The notes: generated by a model not told the origin, from the letters alone. Numbered from the stretch's first letter, positions 17,178-25,924 are shown. The stretch: 64,000 nucleotides of DNA from Lewinellaceae bacterium (GCA_020636255.1 JACJYE010000008.1:310001-374000), one strand, 5' to 3'. Numbers and translations: made by a program.

Positions 17178-18866
17178 ATGAATTTTCCACTTCAGAAACT
17201 GGAAGCACATATCGACGACTTACCTCTTGCCGAGGGAGAGGCCCTGCTCGAGAGCGGGGCTGTCGAACGTTTAATGGAAGCAGAGAAACACCTGTGGGTT
17301 GCCGTAGTAGACGGACAGGAAGCAGAAGTGCAGGTCACACCCTCTCGTGTGGTGGCCGGCAGTTGCGAGTGCCAGCGATTCCGCCAGCAGGGCATGTGCG
17401 AACACCTGGCCGCCCTGCTGCTCGCCCTGCGGCGGCACCTGCAGTCCAGGCAGGACGGCCGCAGGCAGGCCCGGCAAAAGCAGGCGGAAGGGCCCAGGAA
17501 GCTCACGACAGGCATTGTGCTGGGCCACGTTTCCAAAGAAGACCTCGTCGATTTCGTCCGCGAATTTGCCCGCACCAACCGCAATTTCGCCATCGCCCTC
17601 AAAGCCCGCTTTGCTTCCGCCGTTTCCGAGATCGACTCCAAAGAAAAATACCTGCAGCTGCTCGAGAGCACCATCAACGCAGTGCGGAAAGCCGACCGCA
17701 GCATCACCCTGCGCGGCAGCCAGAAGCTGGCCAGCGTGCTGGAAGAACTTCAACTGCAAACCATCCAGGCCATCGACGAAGCGGATTTTACGGAAGCTAC
17801 CTACATTGCCCAAAGCATCATCGAAAAGGTCACGCCCGTCCTGAAAAAAGCGAAAGGGAAAGAACGGGAGATCCGCCATTATATCAGCCAGGCCTTCGAC
17901 AACCTGCAACGGCTGGTGAGCCGCAGGCCGGCGCCTTCCCTGCTGAAGGAGCTGCGCGAGTATGCTATGGCCGAGCACAGCAAGCTGGCCTACCGCTCGA
18001 ACAACATCGACCAGGCCTTTTTCAAGTTGCTGATGCTGCTTTGCCAGAGCCCCACAGAAGAGCAGGAACTGCTGGATGCCCTCGAGCAACAGAAGGCCAA
18101 ATACCAGGTGGAAGGCAGGCCGCTGGCCCCTTTGCTGGTGCTGCAGCTCAACATACTGGAGCGAGCAGGCCGGGCAGAAGAGGCCCGGCAGCTGATGGAA
18201 CACAACCTCAGCCTGCCGGATGTGCTGCAGTACGCCATCGAACAGGCTCGGGCCAGAGGCAAAGTGCCCCGCGTAAAGGCACTGGCCGCCTTTGGCCTCA
18301 AACTGGGCATGCCTGCCGATGTAAAAAGCAGCCTGGAATCCATGCTGCTCCTGCTGGCCGAAAGCGAGGAAGACTGGGAAGAGGTGAACCGTTATGCCAT
18401 GCTCCGGTTCATGGACACCCTCGATTTTTCGTACTTCGAACAGGCGCGCCGCACTGCTCCTGATGATTGGGCCGAACAGGTGGACGGCATGCTGGAGCAG
18501 TTGCTGGCCCAACCTTATACGGCACGCCGCCGCGATGCTGTCGCCCGTGTCTTTGCAGAAGAAGGCAAGCTCGAATCCCTGATCGGCTACGTCGAACAGG
18601 CAGGCTCACTCGACCTGCTACTGCTCGTCGGGCGGTACCTCCTTGTACCCTACCGGGATCGGCTGTTTTACCTGTACCGGCGCCTGCTGGCGGAATACCT
18701 CAACAATCACCTCGGCCGCAAAACATCCCAACGCATCCGGGAAGTGCTCGCCCACCTGCAAGACATCGGGGCCGGCGAACTGGCGGAAGAGCTGGTCGAT
18801 GAATTCCGGGCGAAGTATCCCGAACGCCACTCGCTGATGGAAGAACTGGAGCTGCTGGATGGATGA
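17178..18866 (+). CDS. SWIM zinc finger family protein
   Basis: A 562-residue protein with one recognisable domain, a SWIM zinc finger at about 60-80 (SCECQRFRQQGMCEHLAALL: the CxCx7CxH pattern), preceded by VAVVDGQEAEVQVTPSRVV. The rest is mostly alpha-helical and probably forms TPR/HEAT-like repeats (KKAKGKEREIRHYISQAF, LQYAIEQARARGKVPRVKAL). SWIM fingers bind DNA or proteins, and such proteins are often near ATPases or helicases; none is adjacent here. A good promoter lies upstream, so it begins its own transcript. The downstream gap carries the CTCCAAACAAG motif before rlmH. Function unknown. Confidence 0.82.
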   Translation: MNFPLQKLEAHIDDLPLAEGEALLESGAVERLMEAEKHLWVAVVDGQEAEVQVTPSRVVAGSCECQRFRQQGMCEHLAALLLALRRHLQSRQDGRRQARQKQAEGPRKLTTGIVLGHVSKEDLVDFVREFARTNRNFAIALKARFASAVSEIDSKEKYLQLLESTINAVRKADRSITLRGSQKLASVLEELQLQTIQAIDEADFTEATYIAQSIIEKVTPVLKKAKGKEREIRHYISQAFDNLQRLVSRRPAPSLLKELREYAMAEHSKLAYRSNNIDQAFFKLLMLLCQSPTEEQELLDALEQQKAKYQVEGRPLAPLLVLQLNILERAGRAEEARQLMEHNLSLPDVLQYAIEQARARGKVPRVKALAAFGLKLGMPADVKSSLESMLLLLAESEEDWEEVNRYAMLRFMDTLDFSYFEQARRTAPDDWAEQVDGMLEQLLAQPYTARRRDAVARVFAEEGKLESLIGYVEQAGSLDLLLLVGRYLLVPYRDRLFYLYRRLLAEYLNNHLGRKTSQRIREVLAHLQDIGAGELAEELVDEFRAKYPERHSLMEELELLDG

Positions 18867-18930
18867 TCGGTTATATTGCATATATTTGGCGTAACGAATG
18901 GGCCGGCCCGCACCGCTCTATTGCGCAGCG

Positions 18931-18950
18931 GCCTCCAAACAAGCTCTTAT
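18931..18950 (+). repeat. Intercistronic 20-base motif, copy 1
   Basis: GCCTCCAAACAAGCTCTTAT, 19 of 20 identical to the minus-strand copy at 25884-25903; related copies are at 41689 and 59456. It is in sense orientation, 65 bases after the SWIM stop and 22 bases before the rlmH start. Confidence 0.65.
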
Positions 18951-18971
18951 ACCGCCAAATACCTGTACGAG

Positions 18972-19445
18972 TTGAAGACTGAACTCTGGGCCATAGGAAA
19001 GACCAACGAACCTTACCTCGAAGAAGGCATGGGCATCTACCTGCGGCGGCTGGGGCACTACCTGAAGTTCGAACTGGCCATCCTTCCCGATGTTAAAAAC
19101 GCCGGGAAGCTCAGGGCTGAGCAACTTCGGGAAGCGGAAGCGGAAACCGTGCTGAACCGGCTGCGCCCGGGCGACCACCTCATTCTGCTGGACGAGAACG
19201 GCAGGCAACCCAGCTCGGAAGAATTCGCCGGGCTGCTCAACCAGAAATTTCAACTCTCGCACAAACGCCTCGTTTTCCTCATCGGCGGTGCTTACGGCTT
19301 TTCCGACGGGCTCTACCAGCGCGCCGATATGAAGCTTTCGCTGTCGCGAATGACGTTTTCCCATCAGATGGTGCGGCTCTTTTTTCTGGAACAGCTCTAT
19401 CGCGCCATGACGATCCTGAACAACGAACCCTATCACAACCCCTGA
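18972..19445 (+). CDS. rlmH: 23S rRNA (pseudouridine(1915)-N(3))-methyltransferase RlmH
   Basis: A 157-residue SPOUT methyltransferase that methylates pseudouridine 1915 of helix 69 of 23S rRNA. Diagnostic segments are KTELWAIGKTNEPYLEEGM at the start, LILLDENGRQPSSEEFAGLL, the SAM-binding knot region FLIGGAYGFSDG, and the conserved tail MTFSHQMVRLFFLEQLYRA...NEPYHNP. The start is TTG at 18972, because only this gives the normal family length; the upstream in-frame codons include the dispersed 20-base motif. Rhomboid (4-base gap) and ydcF-like (19-base gap) genes follow, forming a likely operon. Confidence 0.93.
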   Translation: MKTELWAIGKTNEPYLEEGMGIYLRRLGHYLKFELAILPDVKNAGKLRAEQLREAEAETVLNRLRPGDHLILLDENGRQPSSEEFAGLLNQKFQLSHKRLVFLIGGAYGFSDGLYQRADMKLSLSRMTFSHQMVRLFFLEQLYRAMTILNNEPYHNP

Positions 19446-19449
19446 TAAT

Positions 19450-20094
19450 ATGACGATCAATGTAACCTTGCTTCTCATTGTCATGACCTGCCTGGTTTCC
19501 TACCAGGCTTTCAACAATACGGCCATGCGGCATAAGCTGCTCTTCCACCCTGCTTCGGTAGCCGAATTCAGCGAGTGGTACCGCTTTCTGACCAGTGGGT
19601 TCGTCCATGCCAACTGGGCGCACCTGATCATCAATATGTATGTGTTGTATCAGTTTGGCGATGTGCTGGAATACCTCTTTACGGAGCAGTTGTTCGGCCC
19701 GCTGGCCGGGCGGCTGATCTTTCTGTTCTTTTACCTCAGCGCCATCATCGTAGCCGACATCCCCACCTTTCTGAAACACAGGAACAATTCGGGTTATGGC
19801 TCTCTGGGCGCCTCCGGCGCTACATCGGCAATGGTGATGGCCTATGTGATGTTCCAGCCATGGGGCTGGTTTATCTTCCCGCCGCTGCCGGGCATTCTGT
19901 TCGCCGCGGCCTACCTTTGGTATTCTTCTTATATGGCCAGGCGCGGCGGCGATAACATCGCCCACGACGCCCACTTCTGGGGCGCCGTTTACGGCATTGT
20001 CTTTATGGTGTTGCTGGCAGCAATCTACCGCCCCGGCCTGCTCCAGTTTTTCATCGCTCAGCTCCTTCAGGGGCCGAGCATGCCCAATTTCTGA
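19450..20094 (+). CDS. Rhomboid family intramembrane serine protease
   Basis: A 214-residue polytopic membrane protein. The rhomboid catalytic Ser is in GSLGASGATSA (Ser122) and the His in HDAHFWGAVYG (His175). The HxxxxHxxxN-like motif of the second helix is present (HANWAHLIINM, residues 53-63). About six transmembrane segments fit the bacterial GlpG-like core. It would cleave single-pass membrane proteins inside the bilayer; the substrates are unknown. It starts four bases after rlmH and is followed by the YdcF gene, so the three are probably co-transcribed without an obvious functional link. Confidence 0.9.
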   Translation: MTINVTLLLIVMTCLVSYQAFNNTAMRHKLLFHPASVAEFSEWYRFLTSGFVHANWAHLIINMYVLYQFGDVLEYLFTEQLFGPLAGRLIFLFFYLSAIIVADIPTFLKHRNNSGYGSLGASGATSAMVMAYVMFQPWGWFIFPPLPGILFAAAYLWYSSYMARRGGDNIAHDAHFWGAVYGIVFMVLLAAIYRPGLLQFFIAQLLQGPSMPNF

Positions 20095-20113
20095 ACCCAA
20101 GAGGTACCGCGCC

Positions 20114-20884
20114 ATGTTCTTCATCCTATCCAAACTGCTGGCCAACCTCATCCGCCCCATCACCTGGATAGTCCTGCTACTGGCCTATTCCTGGCTTGGG
20201 CGGCGGGAAAAGCGCAAAAAGCGCGCGTTGCTATTGGCGCTGGCCCTGCTGACCCTGCTGTCCAACCAGATGATCTTCAACCTGGCCGTGCGGGTTTGGG
20301 AGCCCAACCTGCTGACAGCCGGCCAGATCGAAGAGCCTTACGATATCGGCATCCTGCTGGGTGGTTTTTCCAACCCTTACATCCAGCCGGGCCACGACCG
20401 CTTCAACCTCAACGACCGGGCCAACCGATTTACCAATGTACTGGAATTATACCGCCGGGGTAAGATACGTAAGATATTGGTTACGGGCGGAAACGGACAG
20501 CTGCTGAGCGACGCCCCCAGAGAAGCGGTCGAGGCCCGCGATTTCCTCATCGAGCTAGGCATCCCCGATCAGGATATCCTCATCGAGCCCGACAGCCGCA
20601 ACACTCATGAAAATGCGCTGTATACCAAACGGCTGCTGGATGAGGCCTTCCCCAATGCCCGGTGCCTGTTGCTCACCTCCGCCTGGCACATGCGCCGCGC
20701 TTACGGCTGCTTCAATAAACAGGGCCTGCACACCACCCCTTTCCCGGTGGACTACCTCAGCGAAACGTGGCGCTTTACTCCCGACCAGATCCTGATGCCC
20801 AACGCCCGGGCCCTTTATCTCTGGGAGCTGATCATCAAGGAGTGGATTGGGTATGCGGCGTATTGGGCAAAAGGGTATATTTGA
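20114..20884 (+). CDS. YdcF family protein (DUF218)
   Basis: A 256-residue protein with two N-terminal membrane segments (residues 1-24 and ~36-52), then a DUF218 domain: GILLGGF, KILVTGGNGQLL, EARDFLIELGIPDQDILIEPDSRNTHENAL, and LLLTSAWHMRRA. This is the E. coli YdcF/ElyC (YcbC) type, in which ElyC affects envelope biogenesis (undecaprenyl-phosphate metabolism). The ATG at 20114 is chosen because the first membrane helix starts there; earlier in-frame codons overlap the rhomboid gene. It is the last gene of the rlmH-rhomboid run and convergent with pepT (9 bases between stops). Confidence 0.87.
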   Translation: MFFILSKLLANLIRPITWIVLLLAYSWLGRREKRKKRALLLALALLTLLSNQMIFNLAVRVWEPNLLTAGQIEEPYDIGILLGGFSNPYIQPGHDRFNLNDRANRFTNVLELYRRGKIRKILVTGGNGQLLSDAPREAVEARDFLIELGIPDQDILIEPDSRNTHENALYTKRLLDEAFPNARCLLLTSAWHMRRAYGCFNKQGLHTTPFPVDYLSETWRFTPDQILMPNARALYLWELIIKEWIGYAAYWAKGYI

Positions 20885-20893
20885 TCGCCGACA

Positions 20894-22144
20894 TCAGGCT
20901 TTTTCCTCCCACACCATAGCCGTATGGATGATCGTCTCCACGGCCTTTTCCATGTCCTGCACAGAGACCCATTCTTCCTTGGAGTGGAACGCGTGCTCGC
21001 CGGCGAAAATATTGGGGCAGGGCAACCCCATAAAGGACAACCTCGAACCGTCGGTGCCCCCGCGAATGCTGTGGCGCTCGGGCTGAAGGCCGGCGCGGCG
21101 CATGCCTTCCATCGCGTGCTCTACCACCAGGGGGTGATTGTCCAGTATTTCCTTCATATTGCGATACTGCTCCGTTACGATAAATTCAGCGCGGGAGTTG
21201 GGATAATCGCGCAACACCTTTTCCATGATCTTCCGGAGTTCGTCTTCGTGCTGATGCAGCTTTTCGACGGTGAAATCCCGGACGATGAACTGTATTTTAG
21301 CCTGCTCCACCGCGCCGGACATACTGACGGGGTGTACAAAGCCCTCCTTGCCTTCCGTCGTCTCCGGCGACCAGCTCCCTTTGGGCAGGCTGGCCACGAT
21401 ATCGGAGGCGATCTTCAGCGCGCTCTCCAGTTTGCCTTTGGCAAAGCCCGGGTGGATGCTCACGCCGGTGACCGCTATCGTTACGGCATCGGCAGAGAAG
21501 GTCTCGTCTTCGAGGGTGCCCCGCTTTTCGCCATCGATAGTATAGCCAAAGCCCGCGCCCAGTTTTTTCATATCGACGAAGTCGACGCCCCGCCCGATCT
21601 CCTCATCAGGCGTAAAGAGGATGCGGATGGCGCCGTGTTTAACCTCGGGGTGTGTGATAAAGTAATATGCGGCGTCCATGATCTCGGCCAGGCCTGCCTT
21701 GTTGTCGGCGCCCAGGAGGGTGGTACCGCTGGCCGTCACGATGTCGTTGCCAAGCTGTTCCCTGAGGTTGGGGTGGCCTTCGGGGGCGATCACCACGCTG
21801 GTATCATCTGGCAACTGAAGGGGCTTGCCGTCATAGTTGCGGTGAACGATAGGCTTTACATCCTTACCGCTGCTATCCGGCGAGGTATCCATGTGGGAGC
21901 AGAAGCAGATGACGGGCACGTTCTTTTTTTCCGAATTGGAGGGGATAGTGGCGTACACGTAGCCGTGTTCGTCCATGTGGGCATCGGAAACCCCCATTTC
22001 GAGCAATTCTGCTACCAGTATCTTGCCCAGGTTTTTCTGTTTTTCCGTGGAAGGAAAAGTCTTGGATTCGGGGTCCGACTGCGTGTCGATCCTGACGTAT
22101 TGGAGAAAGCGCTCCAGGACGGTGTGTTGGATATCGAGTTTCAT
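20894..22144 (-). CDS. pepT: Peptidase T (tripeptide aminopeptidase)
   Basis: A 416-residue M20 family metallopeptidase that removes N-terminal residues from tripeptides in the cytoplasm. The two-zinc site is visible: His in CFCSHMDTSPDSSG, bridging Asp in LLGADNKAGLAEI, and the general-base Glu pair in FTPDEEIGRGVD. The dimerisation domain lies about 205-320, and the C-terminal GGTDGSRLSFMGLPCPN with HSKEEWVSV is typical. Length and start (MKLDIQHTVLERFLQYVRIDTQS) agree with PepT. It is 90 bases downstream of the cyclase-TPR gene on the same strand and could be co-transcribed, without evident functional connection. Confidence 0.95.
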   Translation of the reverse strand: MKLDIQHTVLERFLQYVRIDTQSDPESKTFPSTEKQKNLGKILVAELLEMGVSDAHMDEHGYVYATIPSNSEKKNVPVICFCSHMDTSPDSSGKDVKPIVHRNYDGKPLQLPDDTSVVIAPEGHPNLREQLGNDIVTASGTTLLGADNKAGLAEIMDAAYYFITHPEVKHGAIRILFTPDEEIGRGVDFVDMKKLGAGFGYTIDGEKRGTLEDETFSADAVTIAVTGVSIHPGFAKGKLESALKIASDIVASLPKGSWSPETTEGKEGFVHPVSMSGAVEQAKIQFIVRDFTVEKLHQHEDELRKIMEKVLRDYPNSRAEFIVTEQYRNMKEILDNHPLVVEHAMEGMRRAGLQPERHSIRGGTDGSRLSFMGLPCPNIFAGEHAFHSKEEWVSVQDMEKAVETIIHTAMVWEEKA

Positions 22145-22234
22145 GCGCGATTTTGTTTTGAGGGGAATGTACAGACTTTCCAGGATTTCTGCCCGCGCTA
22201 CGGGGGAAAAGTTCGTGGGAGGGGGCTAACGCCG

Positions 22235-24298
22235 CTATTCCGGGAACTGCATTTTGTCTACCAGGCTTTGAAAGCGGGCATCGTTGCGCATCTCGTCCCA
22301 TACCGGGTCCATGCGCAGGGAGACCATCCAGTTGGCGTGTTGTTGGTAGGAGCGCTCCAGCCAGGCCAGGGCCTTGTCGTGGTAACCCAGGTTCCAGTAG
22401 GCCGGGGCCATTTCCACGAAAGCGGCGTTGATAACGGAAGTATCGGCCTCCAGGCCTTCGACAAGCTGCCGGGCCTGGCTTTTCTGCCCGGCTTTGGCCT
22501 GTGCCATGGCCAGGTGCATGACGGCCCACGATTCTTCTTTGGACAGGCGTACCGATTCCCTGAAGTGAGCGGCCGCCTTCGTATAATCGCCCTGGACGTA
22601 GTCCACCAGGCCAAGGGCCCAGTAGGCTTCGCTATTATCCGGGTATAACTTCTGCATGGCCGTGCCGATCTCTCTGGCCTTCTGGTAATCCCCCGACATG
22701 CGGTGCATTTCCGCCAGGTCGATATTGTATTCCAGGTTGAGGGGGTCGATAGAAACGGCTTTTTCAATCTGTAAGATAGCGTGGTTGAGGTCGCCCGCAA
22801 TAGCGTAATACCAGCCCAGGTCGAGCTGGGCGCCTCCTTCGGAAGGATTTAGGGAGACGGCCTTCTCCAGGGCCTGGCGCGCGGCGGGCCAGTCCCAGTC
22901 GTACCAGAGGTGTACCGAGCCGAGGATGGCATGCGCATAGGCGAGGGTGCTGTCGCGTTGCAGCGCCTCGCGCGCGTAGGTGCGCGCCTGGGGAAAAGCC
23001 TCGTTGGACGGCAGGCTGTTGCTCCACCCCAGCCACAGGTAAGCGTGCCCCAGGCCGGCATAGGCCATGGCAAAGGAGGGGTCGAATTCCAGTGCACGCT
23101 CAAAGAACTCTACTGCCGATTTCGCGCCGTCGGAGCGCTGGCTGAGCATGTGCCTGCCCCTCAGGAACCAGTCGTAAGCCTCCTGGTTGCTGGTGATAGG
23201 CCGGATGCTTCCCTGTAACAAAATGACCTTGAGGTTCTCCGCTACGGCCTGAGCGATCTCATCCTGAATAGCAAAGACATCATCTGCCTGCCGGTCATAG
23301 CGCTGAGACCAGAGCTGGTAACCGTCGGCGGTATTTACCAGCTGGGCCGTTACCCGCAACTGTTCGCCGACGCGGCGGATGCTGCCCTCCAGCACCACGC
23401 TGACCCCCAACTGCCTGCCGATTTCCTGCATACTGGATTCGGAACCCCGAAAAGAAAAGGAAGAGGTACGGCCCGCCACTTTCAGCTCCCGGGCCTGTGC
23501 CAGCGCATTGAGGATGTCTTCGGCTATACCATCGCCGAAATACTGCTGGCCACCCTCCGGGCTCAGGTCGCGAAAGGGCAGCACTGCGATCGACCGTTCG
23601 GGTATTGGCGCCAGGGAAACCGGCCCTGACTTGCCTCTCGACAAGACGAACCATCCTGCGAGCGACAATACGGCCACTGCCAGGGCCACCCAGGGCAGCC
23701 AGGCCCTCATGCTACGGGAAGCACGCCTGCTCTGTTGCCTGGAAGGCCGCACCTTGGGCCGCTCGGCCAGCTCATTCTGCCTGGGTACGATCAGGCCGGT
23801 ATCCGCCAGAGCATATACCTCCATGGGGTCGCTGACGTTCTTGAACTCGAATTTGCCCAACGATACCGGGTCGAATTGTGGGTGGTTGCGCAGGTCGTGA
23901 ATGACCCTTTCCGTGATCAGGATGGAGCCTGGCACACCCAGGGACTCCACCCGCGAAGCCAGATTGACCCCATCGCCATAGATGTAATCCTCCTCCGTTA
24001 CGATATCGCCGATATGGATACCGATACGGAGCGGGACCTGGGGTTCGTGCAGCAGCGCCAGCTGGATCTCCTTGGCGCTGGCAACCGCTTCTACGGCACT
24101 GTCAAAAAGTACCAGGCTGCCATCGCCGTAGTGCTGCAGTACCCGCCCGTGATGGCGTGACACACAATCGTCCAATACCGTCCGAAAGCGTTTCAGGCGC
24201 ATCATGCCATCGGCTTCATTGGCTTGCATCATCGCAGTGTAACCGGCAATATCGGCAAACATAATAGCTGCAAGGCGACGGGTGGGAGGCATGGGCAA
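22235..24298 (-). CDS. Class III adenylate/guanylate cyclase with TolB-like and TPR domains
   Basis: A 687-residue signalling protein. A class III nucleotide cyclase domain covers about 5-170 (IMFADIAGYTAMM with the first metal Asp, VLQHYGDGSLVLFDS, RIGIHIGDI, YGDGVNLASRVE). A transmembrane segment lies at about 198-217. A periplasmic TolB-like/FlgO-type domain follows (IAVLPFRDLSPEGGQQYFGDGIAEDILNALA begins near 237), then about eight TPR units to the end. Such proteins make cAMP or cGMP in response to a signal sensed outside; the ligand and product are unknown. A TAATTTTG box on the minus strand at 24398-24391 could be its -7 element. Confidence 0.9.
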   Translation of the reverse strand: MPMPPTRRLAAIMFADIAGYTAMMQANEADGMMRLKRFRTVLDDCVSRHHGRVLQHYGDGSLVLFDSAVEAVASAKEIQLALLHEPQVPLRIGIHIGDIVTEEDYIYGDGVNLASRVESLGVPGSILITERVIHDLRNHPQFDPVSLGKFEFKNVSDPMEVYALADTGLIVPRQNELAERPKVRPSRQQSRRASRSMRAWLPWVALAVAVLSLAGWFVLSRGKSGPVSLAPIPERSIAVLPFRDLSPEGGQQYFGDGIAEDILNALAQARELKVAGRTSSFSFRGSESSMQEIGRQLGVSVVLEGSIRRVGEQLRVTAQLVNTADGYQLWSQRYDRQADDVFAIQDEIAQAVAENLKVILLQGSIRPITSNQEAYDWFLRGRHMLSQRSDGAKSAVEFFERALEFDPSFAMAYAGLGHAYLWLGWSNSLPSNEAFPQARTYAREALQRDSTLAYAHAILGSVHLWYDWDWPAARQALEKAVSLNPSEGGAQLDLGWYYAIAGDLNHAILQIEKAVSIDPLNLEYNIDLAEMHRMSGDYQKAREIGTAMQKLYPDNSEAYWALGLVDYVQGDYTKAAAHFRESVRLSKEESWAVMHLAMAQAKAGQKSQARQLVEGLEADTSVINAAFVEMAPAYWNLGYHDKALAWLERSYQQHANWMVSLRMDPVWDEMRNDARFQSLVDKMQFPE

Positions 24299-24390
24299 TG
24301 GTTAAATGGTTTTTGCATTCTGGCCATTTGAAACAGATGGGCCCCCGGCCGGGGCTATCACACTGAAGCGTGGCATAAATGGTGTATGGC

Positions 24391-24398
24391 CAAAATTA
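24391..24398 (-). promoter_or_regulatory. Candidate -7 box upstream of the cyclase-TPR gene
   Basis: The minus strand reads TAATTTTG, an exact TAnnTTTG match, 93 bases upstream of the ATG. No TTG is found at the usual distance, so the call is tentative. Confidence 0.35.
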
Positions 24399-24429
24399 CG
24401 GAATTGAACAGGACTTCGCCTGAATTTTG

Positions 24430-24475
24430 AATAAAAAAGCCATCCCAAATCTCCTTGGGATGGCTGGAAGTTTTT
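24430..24475 (-). terminator. Intrinsic terminator (possibly bidirectional)
   Basis: A perfect 11-base stem, AGCCATCCCAA pairing with TTGGGATGGCT, around a six-base loop, flanked by a run of A on the left (T on the minus strand) and GTTTTTG on the right. On the minus strand it would end transcripts from the haemoglobin operon before the cyclase promoter. Confidence 0.75.
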
Positions 24476-24523
24476 GTGCAAATTGTTTGGATGCTAAAAG
24501 GCCATAATAAAGCCGGGGTATGC

Positions 24524-24728
24524 TTAGGGGCCGGAGAAGAATAACTTCCCCATTTGATACGGCTCTTTTCCCGCCAGGCTGCGTTGCTCGTCGGTCAGGC
24601 CTTCGCCTGCCATAGCAGGCTTCTGCCTGCGGAGGCAGGTAGCTCCGGCTATCTTCCCTCCTCGCGCCTTGCCTGGCGAAAAAATAGCTCGCCTGAAATG
24701 AGAAACTTATTTTTCTCCGGCCCCTTAA
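24524..24728. repeat. Palindromic MITE-like element family C, copy 1 (with nested insertion)
   Basis: About 205 bases whose two halves are imperfect inverted repeats, ending TTAGGGGCCGGAGAA and TTCTCCGGCCCCTTAA. It is an inverted copy of the element at 60647-60810. Copy 1 carries about 40 extra bases (GCCTGCCATAGCAGGC and TGCCTGCGGAGGCAGG), a hairpin inserted between GCTACC and TGACC as read on the minus strand. The right end overlaps the haemoglobin stop codon (TAA at 24727-24725). Frames across it give repeat-encoded peptides only. Confidence 0.85.
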
Positions 24729-25270
24729 CGTTGTACTACCGTTTCGCGTAAGGTTTCCAGAAACGCGCCTACTTCGGTGATCAGTTCCGACGGTACGTTA
24801 TTTTGCTGTGCGCCGATGACGACGTCGTTAATAAAAGCATCGTAAGCAGCATTATCGGCTTTTTGCGCCATCCTTGGGTTGGTGGAAGGGTCGTGGGCAC
24901 TGGCCATATCCAGGCCGTCATAAGTGAAATGCTCGGCGCCTGTAGCGACGCAGAAGAAATCAGTCAGGTTTTCGCTCAGGATGGCCAGGTTAGAAACGTT
25001 CCCATTGCCCACCTCTGAAAGCAGCGTAGCGAAATACGGGCTAAGCTTCGGGTCGGCAGCGATCACGAATATGGTGCTGTCAACCACAGACCTCAGGCCC
25101 AGGCGCCCTTTCTCGATCATGCCGGTGGAATTGGGGTCGGCAACCAGGGCTGTGCCCCCAAGCTTTTCGTAAAGGGTGGGTTCCGTCATACCGGAATCAT
25201 CATCTTTATCGCATGCTGCAAGGAAAATAACGGCGCCAAAGATCAGGCACAAAGATAGTCTCGTGTTCAT
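24725..25270 (-). CDS. Group 1 truncated haemoglobin-like lipoprotein
   Basis: A 181-residue protein with a lipoprotein signal (lipobox LAAC, Cys20, followed by DKDDD), then a group 1 truncated globin domain: TLYEKLGGTALV, TIFVIAADPKLSPYF, NLTDFFCVATGAEHFTYDGL, the proximal His in DMASAHDP (His126), and AYDAFINDVVIGAQQNNVP. Truncated globins bind O2 or NO through haem and are normally cytoplasmic; an exported, lipid-anchored one is unusual. Acidic residues after Cys20 suggest outer-membrane surface export in Bacteroidota (inference). The preceding gene ends 39 bases upstream on the same strand. The stop codon coincides with the edge of a palindromic element. Confidence 0.82.
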   Translation of the reverse strand: MNTRLSLCLIFGAVIFLAACDKDDDSGMTEPTLYEKLGGTALVADPNSTGMIEKGRLGLRSVVDSTIFVIAADPKLSPYFATLLSEVGNGNVSNLAILSENLTDFFCVATGAEHFTYDGLDMASAHDPSTNPRMAQKADNAAYDAFINDVVIGAQQNNVPSELITEVGAFLETLRETVVQR

Positions 25271-25309
25271 TCTAACGTTGTTTAGGTGATCAAATAATCT
25301 ATTCTCGTT

Positions 25310-25750
25310 TTACTTGAAAAGCTGCCGAATGCCTTTTACCAGCCAGGCGAGGGGAGCGTTTTTCCCCGTTACAGGGCAGGACGAAGCAACCATTGCCTGA
25401 TCTGCGACAAAGCGTTCGGCAGGTAGGCCATAGGCCGTTCTCAGTACGTCAAATACATGCGCGGCAGGCTGCACTTCCGGATAATGGGCGTACACCAGGA
25501 TGCCGTCGGGGATATTGAAATACACGTGCTGGACGCCTTTCAGTTGAGCGGCCGTGTTTTTTATCCTGTTGGCCGTAAGTGTGTCTACAGGGGTTTTGAA
25601 ATCTATTCGGCTGAGCTGCAGGAGGGGGGCGGCGCTTTTCCCGGCAACCGTTGCGCTGGTAATGTGGGCAAACAGCAGAATCAGGGCGATGCCTGTTAAC
25701 CCTATCAGAATCTTTGAGACCTTACTGGCCTTGTTTCCGGCTAACTTCAT
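25310..25750 (-). CDS. Small exported or membrane-anchored protein with HMA-like ferredoxin fold
   Basis: I do not recognise this 146-residue protein as a named family. Residues 10-35 are hydrophobic (ILIGLTGIALILLFAHI), a membrane anchor or signal. Residues ~45-115 have a beta-alpha-beta-beta-alpha-beta pattern (IDFKTPVDTLTANRIKNTAAQL, VQHVYFNIPDGILVYAHYP, AHVFDVLRTAYGLPAERF) like heavy-metal-associated domains, but without the CxxC metal motif. A Ser-Ser-Cys-Pro segment follows. It is transcribed immediately before the haemoglobin lipoprotein (39-base gap), so the two probably form an operon. A role in haem or metal handling would be speculation. Confidence 0.6.
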   Translation of the reverse strand: MKLAGNKASKVSKILIGLTGIALILLFAHITSATVAGKSAAPLLQLSRIDFKTPVDTLTANRIKNTAAQLKGVQHVYFNIPDGILVYAHYPEVQPAAHVFDVLRTAYGLPAERFVADQAMVASSCPVTGKNAPLAWLVKGIRQLFK

Positions 25751-25846
25751 GGGTAAGTGCTTTATGTATTATCAAATGCTTCAAAGTGACTTACGATAAA
25801 AAGCCGGAGCGTGGATTTCAGGAAAGGCTGTTTTTTATCTGCCTGC

Positions 25847-25877
25847 AAAAAAGGGCCGGCAAAATGCCGGCCCTTCA
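25847..25877 (-). terminator. Intrinsic terminator of the GS type III gene
   Basis: On the minus strand GGGCCGGC-ATTTT-GCCGGCCC followed by TTTTTTG, 48 bases after the stop codon. It is preceded by a copy of the CTCCAAACAAG motif. Confidence 0.85.
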
Positions 25878-25883
25878 GTGTGC

Positions 25884-25903
25884 TTAAGAGCTTGTTTGGA
25901 GGC
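25884..25903 (-). repeat. Intercistronic 20-base motif, copy 2
   Basis: The minus strand reads GCCTCCAAACAAGCTCTTAA, in sense orientation 22 bases after the GS III stop and just before its terminator. Other copies: 18931, 41689 and 59456. Confidence 0.65.
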
Positions 25904-25924
25904 GTTGAGGCGCCTCCGGTTATC

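Noticed and set aside
20924..22648. A 574-codon open frame antisense to pepT and the cyclase
   Set aside because: It spans two well-supported genes on the other strand and has no recognisable features.
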